From: Flavobacterium endophyticum
GTDB taxonomy: Bacteria; Bacteroidota; Bacteroidia; Flavobacteriales; Flavobacteriaceae
DNA: 64,000 bases
Assembly: GCF_003634455.1 (NCBI RefSeq)
Contig: NZ_RBLC01000003.1
Span: forward strand, 284,286-348,285
Direction of reading: 5' to 3'
Each line of letters starts with the position of its first letter. The stretch's first letter is position 1. The notes under the pieces were generated by a model. It saw only the letters and a list, made by a program, of their open reading frames with translations, was not told the origin of the DNA and did not search any database. The position numbers were made by a program, and so were the translations under genes. Shown one piece after another: positions 43,819 to 50,916 of the stretch.

Positions 43819-44192
43819 ACAGAAAAATGAGCATTACAGTATGTCGATTCAGCGTGCATAGAACGGATGTTGTCCTGCAATTACAAAATGTCATGTTACA
43901 AAAAGTTGCCGCAATCAACATCAGGCAGATGCTAGCAACAATTGCAAAATGCAATCTAGCAAGGAGCTTTTGTAATACAACATTAGACAAATGTAAAACA
44001 ACAACTATAAAACAGCATGCACGAAAGGTTTTTTTGTATGACTACATCTGGTCAATGTAATATAACAATTGCAAAATGTAATCTAGCAAAAAGCTTTTGC
44101 AAACAGCGCCAAGCAGATGTAATACTGCAATTGCAAATAGTAGAGAGCAAAAAGTTCTTCTATGCCGTATCGAGCTGATTTTATGCTGCATC
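43819..44192. repeat. Degenerate tandem repeat, unit about 62 bp, about six copies
   Basis: Unit starts at about 43819, 43881, 43942, 44005, 44069 and 44131 (spacings 62, 61, 63, 64, 62). Three copies begin TTGCAAAAT or TTGCAAATA and continue with a TAATCTAGCAAAAAGCTTTTG-like block; most copies also share an ATGT-A-AC-CAA block near the end of the unit. Both halves of the unit are repeated, so there are no unique spacers and this is not a CRISPR array. Confidence 0.7.
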
Positions 44193-44363
44193 ATAAGATA
44201 TTATACGGAGTTTCAGAAATTTTATACTAACATTAAAAATTAATCATTATGAAGAAGATTAAAAATCATCCCATCGTTCAGCAGATATAGTGACGCCGGC
44301 CAAGAACAAAAGGTAGGTTACTTGCTCCAGTTTGTAGCCTCCAGTTCCAATCTTAATAACTTT

Positions 44364-44398
44364 CCACTATCCACTATTCACTGTCGACTATAAACTAT
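44364..44398. repeat. Degenerate heptamer repeat, five copies
   Basis: CCACTAT, CCACTAT, TCACTGT, CGACTAT, AAACTAT in direct succession upstream of the HTH gene. Same seven-base periodicity as the clusters at 17-18.6 kb but a different unit. Confidence 0.7.
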
Positions 44399-44436
44399 AT
44401 TTTTCTATATTTAACAAAAATTTTATACTTACGATT

Positions 44437-44853
44437 ATGATACACAACGACATGCCACACAAAAAAATACACCAAGGCCGAAACATCAAGCGCTTTCGCG
44501 AAATGCTGGGCATCAAGCAAGAAGCTCTAGCTTTTGAATTGGGTGACGACTGGAACCAAAAGAAAATATCTTTACTAGAGCAGAAAGAAACCGTAGAAGC
44601 CAACATACTCGCTCAGGTTTCTAAAATATTAAAAGTACCTGTAGAAGCTTTTGAGAATTTTGATGAAGAACAGGCTGTGAATATTATTGCGAATACTTAT
44701 TCTTTTCAAGATTTTAAAGATAATGCCAGTGCCTCAGGATTTAATTACCAACCATCCTTCAATCCTATTGATAAGATGGTGGAACTTTATGAGCGTATGT
44801 TAAAAGAAAAGGATGAGATGATTGAGAAGTTGGAGAGGTTGATTGGGAAGTAA
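44437..44853 (+). CDS. Helix-turn-helix transcriptional regulator (XRE-like)
   Basis: A 138-residue protein. Residues about 12-67 form an XRE-type helix-turn-helix: GRNIKRFREMLGIKQEALAF, then WNQKKISLLEQKETVEANIL and VSKILKVPVEAFENF. The C-terminal third is a helical segment (YERMLKEKDEMIEKLERL), likely for oligomerisation. An alternative start at 44452 (MPHKKIHQ) is also possible. This type is frequent in Bacteroidota accessory regions. No clear promoter box is visible; the heptamer cluster lies upstream. Confidence 0.88.
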   Translation: MIHNDMPHKKIHQGRNIKRFREMLGIKQEALAFELGDDWNQKKISLLEQKETVEANILAQVSKILKVPVEAFENFDEEQAVNIIANTYSFQDFKDNASASGFNYQPSFNPIDKMVELYERMLKEKDEMIEKLERLIGK

Positions 44854-44921
44854 ACAATTTGTAATAAGGCCTAAGTCAATTCAACTTTTTTGATTAAATA
44901 TCGATTATGTTAAAAAATTAT

Positions 44922-44929
44922 TATATTTG
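44922..44929 (+). promoter_or_regulatory. TAnnTTTG -7 box upstream of the leader hairpin
   Basis: TATATTTG, exact consensus, about 100 bases before the SH3-protein start. The hairpin at 44964-45014 lies between them. Confidence 0.5.
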
Positions 44930-44963
44930 ACGTAAGCAAAAACCACATTTGCTAAAAAACTAA

Positions 44964-45014
44964 AAATCCAGATAAACTACTTTCTTCAAAGAGGTAGGTT
45001 ATGTGGATTTTTTT
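44964..45014 (+). promoter_or_regulatory. Terminator-like leader hairpin (candidate attenuator) before the SH3 protein
   Basis: Left arm AAATCCAGATAAACTAC (44964-44980) and right arm GTAGGTTATGTGGATTT (44994-45010) pair at 14 of 17 positions, followed by a T run (45008-45014). It ends 17 bases before the start codon at 45032. It could be the terminator of the HTH gene 110 bases upstream, but the nearest promoter box for the next gene lies before the hairpin. Confidence 0.55.
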
Positions 45015-45031
45015 GATTAATCCCCTAGCTA

Positions 45032-45622
45032 ATGAAAGATACAAACGTATTGAAAGGTCTTTATTGTTTATTTCTGTTTTTCGCAATACATTTCTCCTAT
45101 TCCCAAAACGCAAAGTTGGTTGCATCATGTTGTGATACAAAAAAAGTAGGCCGCTGTACAGGAAGTGCGTATTGCACGGCATGTACAAACTGTAGTGGCT
45201 GCAAATATTGTAATAGCGGCGGTTCATGCGGTGTATGTGCATCATCAGCTCCTTCAAGATCATATAGTACTACAACTTATTACACTCCATCAAAATCTAC
45301 TGCAAAGAAACCGAAAACAAAAAAGGTAAGGCCCGCTAATAATTTTTATAGCGGCTCGAATTCTAATACAAATACAAGTAATCACGAATCATACACAGAG
45401 GATTACAAGCCAATAAAAAAAGGTTCCTTCTTTATGATAAAGGGAACTAAACTGAATCTTAGAAGTGGGCCAGGTATAACTTATGATACCATCCAGGAAC
45501 TTCATAAGACAGACTACGGACAAATACTTGGAAGCGTAATTGACGGATGGGTTTTTGTATCGATTACAAAAAGTGAGAATTTTGGGTATGTGAAGGCTGA
45601 GAATATTGAGATTATAAAATAA
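45032..45622 (+). CDS. Secreted Cys-rich protein with bacterial SH3 domain
   Basis: A 196-residue exported protein. Signal peptide about 1-25 (ending FSYSQ). Residues about 31-73 contain eleven cysteines in a regular pattern (ASCCDTKKVGRCTGS, YCTACTNCSGCKYCNSGG, SCGVC), no family name known to me. A Ser/Thr/Lys-rich linker follows (about 75-125), then an SH3-type domain with LNLRSGPGITYDTIQEL and DGWVFVSI at the C-terminus. SH3b domains in bacteria usually bind cell wall. The Cys block could bind metal or form disulfides. Confidence 0.78.
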   Translation: MKDTNVLKGLYCLFLFFAIHFSYSQNAKLVASCCDTKKVGRCTGSAYCTACTNCSGCKYCNSGGSCGVCASSAPSRSYSTTTYYTPSKSTAKKPKTKKVRPANNFYSGSNSNTNTSNHESYTEDYKPIKKGSFFMIKGTKLNLRSGPGITYDTIQELHKTDYGQILGSVIDGWVFVSITKSENFGYVKAENIEIIK

Positions 45623-45660
45623 AAAACTGCTTTCTAACAACAGTGTAACGGTAAATTATC

Positions 45661-46920
45661 ATGAAAAATTCAGAATTTAAAAAAGCTCTTCATCTAAAGC
45701 CAGAGGATAGCATCTTACTAAACCAAAACTATTCGCTTAAAATTCCTTCTGAAAATTACGACCACAATTATGATTTGATTGGACTTCATAAAATTATTGG
45801 AGAAAAAAAGAAAAAGTGGGAAGAAGACATTAATATTACTGAGTTTTCAAATTCACTGAAATTTTTCAATAACTTATTCAATTCAATAGAAGCTGCAATC
45901 GGAAATCAGCAAACAGATGGTAGCTTTCATCAGGATATTATTAATAGCTTGGATAGAGTAACAAAAAATGTTCTTTTTCCAGATTCTTCAAAATCTTTGT
46001 TTCTTCAAAATTTACATTCCAACTATAACCAATATTTTACTGGAGCGATGGCTGTAATGACTAATTCTATTGAATATGGTCAGCTTGGGAAGGCTGATTA
46101 TTTTAGAGGTGTTTTTTTAGCATTAAAATTTGACACACAAAATACCGACACGTTATCATCTGAAGAAGCAGATAGAAAATCTTTTATGCAATTCAAAACT
46201 GAATTTGAAACAGAAAAAATCGACATTCTCAGTAATTTTGAAAATTTAGTTAACACAACTCAAACTCAGGCAGATTCAGAAGTTGAAAATCTAAAAAGAT
46301 TATTTGATTCCTGGGATTCAGAATACAGCACACATCTGACCGAATTACAATCTTTGGCGAACAATCAAATAGATAAAAGTAATGATGCAGGAAAAGCACT
46401 CCTTAAAAAATCTCTCACTAAAAAGATTCAACTAGAACAAGCATACAGAGAACAAATGAGATTTCAAGCTCCTGCAGAATATTGGAAAGAAAGAGCGACA
46501 TTCCTTAATTCAGAAGGGAAGAAATTTTTTAGTTGGCTTATAGGACTTGTTATATTAGGTATATTAATCTTATTCTCTTTACTTTGGTTTACACCTGAAG
46601 ATATGCTAGAAAGTATTTTTTCTGGTAGTCCTTCAAAAGCTATTAGGTGGTCAATAATCTTTATAACGTTAATGTCTTTATTATTTGTTGGTATACAAGC
46701 TATAAAAAAAGCTATGTTCTCAAGCTATCATCTAGCTCGTGATGCAGAAGAACGTGAAAAATTAACCGTTTTTTATTTGTCTTTAATTAAAGATAGTACA
46801 ATTACACAAGAAGATAGAAGTTTGGTGTTGCAGGCATTATTCAGTAGATCGGATACCGGTTTATTGAAAGAAGAATCAAGTCCCACAATGCCAGGAATAT
46901 TAGATAAAATAAAAAATTAA
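45661..46920 (+). CDS. Membrane protein resembling the DUF6161 family
   Basis: A 419-residue protein with no signal peptide. Residues 1-285 are largely helical and soluble (coiled coil near EFETEKIDILSNF), two membrane segments lie at about 291-310 and 330-345, and a conserved-looking C-terminal cytosolic tail follows: SSYHLARDAEEREKLTVFYL, LVLQALFSRSDTGLLKEE and SSPTMPG. APAEYWKERA precedes the membrane region. From memory this tail is the hallmark of the uncharacterised DUF6161 family; that is recall, not a search. The gene begins 38 bases after the SH3 gene and could be cotranscribed. Confidence 0.65.
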   Translation: MKNSEFKKALHLKPEDSILLNQNYSLKIPSENYDHNYDLIGLHKIIGEKKKKWEEDINITEFSNSLKFFNNLFNSIEAAIGNQQTDGSFHQDIINSLDRVTKNVLFPDSSKSLFLQNLHSNYNQYFTGAMAVMTNSIEYGQLGKADYFRGVFLALKFDTQNTDTLSSEEADRKSFMQFKTEFETEKIDILSNFENLVNTTQTQADSEVENLKRLFDSWDSEYSTHLTELQSLANNQIDKSNDAGKALLKKSLTKKIQLEQAYREQMRFQAPAEYWKERATFLNSEGKKFFSWLIGLVILGILILFSLLWFTPEDMLESIFSGSPSKAIRWSIIFITLMSLLFVGIQAIKKAMFSSYHLARDAEEREKLTVFYLSLIKDSTITQEDRSLVLQALFSRSDTGLLKEESSPTMPGILDKIKN

Positions 46921-47092
46921 CTTACTACAGCAATTTTAAGCAAGAGCTAGTGCTTATTCAGCTTCGACATATTTTCTTCGTCCCTATCGTCAACAAAAAA
47001 CTGCAATCAACTAACTGTGACTGAAAATTTTATGTAATTTTATTATTCAATCATTATAATGCTTGTCTGCATACAACAAATCTAAATCAGCT

Positions 47093-47668
47093 ATGAGAAA
47101 AATAATTGCAACAATCAATTTGACCATTGACGGATTTTGCGATCATACTGTTTCACTTCCAGAGGAAGAAATGCACGAAATACATGAACATTATAGAGAG
47201 CTGCTAAGTCACGGAGATGCCATTTTGTATGGCAGAAAAACCTACCAACTTATGGAATTTTGGAAAACGCTATTAGAAAAACCTTCGGAAGAAAAATCAA
47301 TGAATGATTTTGCCGTTGTTATAGACAAAATACCCAAAATTGTCTTTTCGAATACGCTAAAAGCTATAGATTGGGATACCGCTAGATTGTCTGATCAAAC
47401 CCTTGAAGAAGAAGTTTTACAGCTCAAGCAGCAATCAGGCAAAGCTATTTTTGTGGGCAGTAGGAGTTTGATTCTGCAATTAATGAAACTCAATCTGATT
47501 GATGAATACCAGCTTTGTGTCTATCCGATTGTTGGGGGAGGCAGTTTGCCTTTATTTGAAAATATACACGACAGCACTATCTTTAAGCTCATAAAAACAA
47601 AAATCTTTCGCGGCGGGGCAATTATCCTTTATTATGAGCCAAGAAAAGAAAAGCAACCCTCGTCTTGA
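47093..47668 (+). CDS. Dihydrofolate reductase-family (RibD C-terminal-like) protein
   Basis: A 191-residue protein with the DHFR/RibD-C fold: start MRKIIATINLTIDGFCDH, then ILYGRKTYQLMEFW, GKAIFVGSRSLILQLMKLNL and YPIVGGGSLPLFENI. Members (YwjB, YyaP) reduce small substrates with NADPH but most are uncharacterised. The start at 47093 is used; an in-frame ATG at 47063 adds ten residues with no family match. Terminal residues are basic. Confidence 0.88.
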   Translation: MRKIIATINLTIDGFCDHTVSLPEEEMHEIHEHYRELLSHGDAILYGRKTYQLMEFWKTLLEKPSEEKSMNDFAVVIDKIPKIVFSNTLKAIDWDTARLSDQTLEEEVLQLKQQSGKAIFVGSRSLILQLMKLNLIDEYQLCVYPIVGGGSLPLFENIHDSTIFKLIKTKIFRGGAIILYYEPRKEKQPSS

Positions 47669-47778
47669 TATTTTTTTGATGAAAAATTTTATCTTTAGCA
47701 TAAATAATCAGTCGCTATTTACTTATTCTATTTCTTAACTTTTTAAAATCAACTTCTGTCGCATAATACCTTAAAAAC

Positions 47779-47970
47779 ATGGAAAACAAACAAGCATCAT
47801 CATTTATTTTTGGCATTATAGCCATCATTGTAGGATCGGCATTGTATAAGGAATTCGATTTTGAAAATCTAAAGTTTAAAAATATTGGATTAGGTATTAT
47901 TTACTTAGTAGTTTTTGTGTTTTCTGTTTATATTCTTGTAAAAAACTATAAAAATAAGGTTAGAAAATAA
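47779..47970 (+). CDS. Small membrane protein
   Basis: A 63-residue protein with two predicted membrane segments (SFIFGIIAIIVGSALY, about 8-23, and IGLGIIYLVVFVFSVYILV, about 37-55) and a basic tail. Function unknown. It ends three bases before the next start, which supports both as real genes in one unit. Confidence 0.62.
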   Translation: MENKQASSFIFGIIAIIVGSALYKEFDFENLKFKNIGLGIIYLVVFVFSVYILVKNYKNKVRK

Positions 47971-47973
47971 AAG

Positions 47974-48810
47974 ATGAAAAAACTATTATTATTGACAATG
48001 ATTCTTGTTTGGCAAACTCATTTTTGTCAGACCGTTTTAATTTATACTGCAAAAAAAGATTTTATTCCAGCAGAAATAAAATTGACCAACGGAGAAATTA
48101 TCACAGGTTATATTAAAGAATTTAATGTGCCAAATGCTGTTGAATTTCCGGAGTTTTCTTTTAGTACTAATCTTGAGTCTGAACTGCGTCTGGACCGGAC
48201 AAAATTCAACTTTAAGAAAACTCTTGAAAGCACTTCTGAAAAAATAGATTTAAGCACCATCCAATCGATTACTTTAAAAAGCGAGGATACTATTACGTAT
48301 GAAAAATTAAAACTAAAAACAATCAATTCTAAATTAGAATTGGTTGACCTGAAACGCGAAATAATGGCTCCGCTTATTAAAGAAGGAAAAATCAATGTGT
48401 ACGGGCTGAGAGTATATGAATGCTCTCCGGGTTGTACTTTAATGTGGATACTAACTTATGTAAAGAAGCCTAATGATGAGTTTGCGTTTGTTCCTGTTGA
48501 CTATAACAGAGTAAATCTCTTAAACTTAGGAAAGATTGATGATAAGTTCTTTAGGGCCTTTGAAGAAGTTGGGAAAGATTGTTCTGAATTCTTAAGCTAT
48601 GTTGCGGAGAAGAAAGCTGAATATAATGGCAAAGGTTATGGAAAAAAACGCTTAGCCGACTTTAAGGAACATGAAAAGGATAAAAAAGAAAAGCTGAAAC
48701 AGATAGAAAATAATCGTGAAAGAAGAAAAATGGCAGATGACATGGATACGGAATACAATTTGAAATTCTATTTGGATGTCATTAAAGAGTATTCCTCAAG
48801 ATGTAAATAA
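47974..48810 (+). CDS. Exported protein of unknown function
   Basis: A 278-residue protein with a signal peptide (residues 1-19, ending HFCQ). The mature N-terminus includes IKLTNGEIITGYIKEFNVP, a strand pair resembling the exported protein at 14846, and the rest has no recognised motif. A conserved Cys pair lies in VYECSPGCTLMW. The C-terminal 70 residues are strongly charged helix (KEHEKDKKEKLKQIENN). It follows the small membrane protein by three bases and is probably in one operon with it. Confidence 0.65.
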   Translation: MKKLLLLTMILVWQTHFCQTVLIYTAKKDFIPAEIKLTNGEIITGYIKEFNVPNAVEFPEFSFSTNLESELRLDRTKFNFKKTLESTSEKIDLSTIQSITLKSEDTITYEKLKLKTINSKLELVDLKREIMAPLIKEGKINVYGLRVYECSPGCTLMWILTYVKKPNDEFAFVPVDYNRVNLLNLGKIDDKFFRAFEEVGKDCSEFLSYVAEKKAEYNGKGYGKKRLADFKEHEKDKKEKLKQIENNRERRKMADDMDTEYNLKFYLDVIKEYSSRCK

Positions 48811-48820
48811 ATCATAATAA

Positions 48821-48845
48821 ACGCTTCGGGAAACCGAGTTTTTTT
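48821..48845 (+). terminator. Terminator of the exported protein at 47974 (copy 1 of an inverted pair)
   Basis: CTTCGG, GAAA-type loop, CCGAG, then eight T residues. Its core ACGCTTCGGGAAACCGAG recurs inverted at 49655-49672. Confidence 0.7.
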
Positions 48846-48876
48846 TCAGGCTATCCCTAAAATTATTGTCAAAATA

Positions 48877-49533
48877 ATGCATACTGTGAACATCTTCAAA
48901 AATATAATTCCGATTATTATAGCAGCAACTGCATTTTATGGCTGCAGCCGCAAGCATACTTCTAAAACAAACGTTGCGATTTCTGAAATCACATTCAAAC
49001 AAGACAGCCTGGCATTTGAATTATGCAAAATGTATGGTTTTGACCAAGGCATCAGAGACAGCAAACTGACATTCAACAAAAAAGAATTAATGCCTAAGGT
49101 CGATTCTATTTCTTTTGCTAATCTTGTCAATTTTGTTACCAAGAACGGCTATCCTACAGAGACATTACTGGGAAAAAGAAATATAAAGCAAGAATGTGTG
49201 GAATCTGCAGCAGTTGCCATCTTGCTACATAATCCGCATCGACTCGTAAACGAAAAAGTATATTTTGACCTGTTTCTAAAGGAAGTCAAAAAAGGAAACA
49301 TTGACAGCAACTTTTTCGCATCGGTATTGGATAAATATTATTGGATCAACAGTCCTAATAAAAAGAAAAGAAAAGTTTTTTATGGTTCAGAATTTGGAAA
49401 ACCTTGTATTCAGACCAAAGAAGCAACCAATAAGGCCCGAATTGAAATTGGATTGCTGCCTTTAAAGGAGGAGGAATTTATAGATTGTGGACAGGAGGAG
49501 CTAAACATGCCGAAAAAACAAATTGCTTACTAA
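48877..49533 (+). CDS. DUF6624-like lipoprotein
   Basis: A 218-residue protein. The N-terminal segment has a hydrophobic stretch and FYGCS, a plausible though imperfect lipobox. The body matches the pattern of DUF6624 proteins: MYGFDQGIRDS, NGYPTETLLGKRN, AVAILLHNPHRLV, NFFASVLDKYYW, KVFYGSEFGKPC and IEIGLLPL. Function unknown. It is flanked by two inverted copies of one terminator hairpin. Confidence 0.72.
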   Translation: MHTVNIFKNIIPIIIAATAFYGCSRKHTSKTNVAISEITFKQDSLAFELCKMYGFDQGIRDSKLTFNKKELMPKVDSISFANLVNFVTKNGYPTETLLGKRNIKQECVESAAVAILLHNPHRLVNEKVYFDLFLKEVKKGNIDSNFFASVLDKYYWINSPNKKKRKVFYGSEFGKPCIQTKEATNKARIEIGLLPLKEEEFIDCGQEELNMPKKQIAY

Positions 49534-49648
49534 AAACAGAACGAATCCTGTTTGGGCAACAAAAGAAGATTTCAGGACAAAGCTATTTATATGTCTCTTA
49601 ATTAAAAAAATGACCAGCTTGCTTCAAAAGCAAATTTAGTTATACAAA

Positions 49649-49677
49649 AAACGCCTCGGTTTCCCGAAGCGTTTTTT
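49649..49677 (-). terminator. Terminator after exbD (minus strand; copy 2 of an inverted pair)
   Basis: On the minus strand AAAACGCTTCGG, GAAA, CCGAGGCGTTTT with a T tract; nearly perfect stem. It shares 18 identical bases with the hairpin at 48821-48838 in the opposite orientation. Confidence 0.82.
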
Positions 49678-50073
49678 TTATTTTTTATCTGTCGCAATGA
49701 CAAACTTTAAGTTGTTCTTGACACCAATCTGAAGCAGATCGACCAAGTCTTGTACTTGCAGGTTATACGGTATTCTTACAATTACGGTCTGGTCTTTGGC
49801 ATCGCCCATTTTGTTTAATAGCGTCGCTTCCAATTCTTCGAAAGAAACATTTTGCTTGTCTACATAATACTGTTTCTCTTCCGAAACCGACAGCGTAATG
49901 TGCTGCTTGTTCGTTTTATCATTTTGCTGCGTTTTAGGCAACGTCATCTTGATTACGTTCGGATTTGCCAGTGTTGATATGATCAAAAAGAACAACAGCA
50001 AAAAGAACATAATATCACTTAGGGAAGAAGTAGCTACTTCCGCGTGAAATCTTCTATTTCGTTTTAGAGCCAT
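49678..50073 (-). CDS. exbD: ExbD-family biopolymer transporter subunit
   Basis: A 131-residue protein with one membrane segment (IMFFLLLFFLIISTLA, about 21-37) preceded by SSLSDIMFF, where the Asp is the proton-coupled residue of ExbD/TolR. A periplasmic domain of about 90 residues follows, ending FVIATDKK. With ExbB it forms the proton-driven motor for TonB-dependent transport. It overlaps the exbB stop by 20 bases, indicating translational coupling. Confidence 0.92.
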   Translation of the reverse strand: MALKRNRRFHAEVATSSLSDIMFFLLLFFLIISTLANPNVIKMTLPKTQQNDKTNKQHITLSVSEEKQYYVDKQNVSFEELEATLLNKMGDAKDQTVIVRIPYNLQVQDLVDLLQIGVKNNLKFVIATDKK

Positions 50074-50773
50074 CGTTAGGTCTTTGGATTATACTTACAA
50101 ATTCCAATATCTGCTTTTGGACGTTCAGGGAGAAATTATCAATCACCCCATTGAACAAGTGGTAGCCTGCATAGGCAATGATTCCTACAACAAGTCCTGC
50201 ACCACTACTGATCATCTTTTCATACAGACCGCCAGAAATATTACCGATACTAATATCTTCTGTCTGCGAAATGCTGTAGAAAATTTTGATAACTCCAGAA
50301 ATCGTACCTACGAAACCTAAAGTCGGTGCAATACCGGCAATAAGCCCCAAGTGTCCCATTCTTTTCTCCATTTCGCCAATTTCGATATTGGCAGCTCTTT
50401 CCATGTTGGATTCGATTTCAGAAATCGGTCTTCCGATGGTCAGGATTCCTTCTCTCAATACATTGCCAGAGGCTGTGTTTGATCTTTCGGCCAAAGACAA
50501 CGCAGCGTTGATGTTTCCAGAATTCAACTGTATGCTGATATCCTTGATCAGGTGCGAATCTTGCTTGGTTGCTTTCTTGATCGAAAGGTATCTTTCGAAA
50601 ATCAGATAGATGGTATAAAAAAGAAGGATGACAATCGGAACCAGGAAAGCTCCTCCTTTCATCAAGAAACTAAACAGATTCATTTCTTCATTTTTTGCGA
50701 TTCCCTCAATTACTGTATTGGTAGAAGCTTTTGCAATGGTATCAGTCTGCAGTAAAATGGTTGAAAATATCAT
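50054..50773 (-). CDS. exbB: MotA/TolQ/ExbB proton channel family protein
   Basis: A 239-residue inner-membrane protein with three membrane segments, typical ExbB/TolQ topology: GGAFLVPIVILLFYTIYLIF (about 40-60), a second in the GLIAGIAPTLGFVGTISGVI segment and a third in GLVVGIIAYAGYHLFN. Residues near IAPTLGFVGTISGVI form the proton pathway. It lies upstream of exbD on the same strand and the TonB-like partner is encoded at 33.4 kb. A -7 box is found 55 bases upstream. Confidence 0.93.
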   Translation of the reverse strand: MIFSTILLQTDTIAKASTNTVIEGIAKNEEMNLFSFLMKGGAFLVPIVILLFYTIYLIFERYLSIKKATKQDSHLIKDISIQLNSGNINAALSLAERSNTASGNVLREGILTIGRPISEIESNMERAANIEIGEMEKRMGHLGLIAGIAPTLGFVGTISGVIKIFYSISQTEDISIGNISGGLYEKMISSGAGLVVGIIAYAGYHLFNGVIDNFSLNVQKQILEFVSIIQRPNDGSKTK

Positions 50774-50828
50774 AAATATCGTTCGGAATTTTGGTTATTT
50801 GAATCGTAAAGCATTTATTGCTTCAAGA

Positions 50829-50836
50829 CAAAAATA
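50829..50836 (-). promoter_or_regulatory. TAnnTTTG -7 box for exbB-exbD
   Basis: TATTTTTG on the minus strand, about 55 bases before the exbB start. Confidence 0.45.
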
Positions 50837-50916
50837 AGTTTTTTATTTAGTTTTAAAAGTATAACGGCAGTTTTTAAAATATAGTATCTCTTTGTCCTCT
50901 CTAATTGCCCTTTCGT

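Larger units (their letters stand above)
43516..44436. other. Non-coding stretch of 921 bp with repeats
   Basis: Contains the terminator of the preceding gene (43553-43592), a pair of direct repeats (43653-43696), a degenerate tandem array of about 62-bp units (about 43819-44190) and a heptamer cluster (44364-44398). Open frames on both strands here (for example 43797-44060 plus and 43730-43990 minus) cross the repeats and have no coding character; the repeat period is not a multiple of three. Confidence 0.75.

Noticed and set aside
43730..44060. Open frames on both strands inside the 62-bp repeat array
   Set aside because: They cross repeats whose period is not a multiple of three and have no coding pattern; better explained by the repeat itself.
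43819..44192. CRISPR array
   Set aside because: Spacings are CRISPR-like but both halves of each unit are repeated, so there are no unique spacers, and no cas genes are in the window.
44249..44290. Tiny open frame MKKIKNHPIVQQI before the HTH gene
   Set aside because: Thirteen codons only, no promoter or partner visible; could be a leftover of a longer gene but unsupported.
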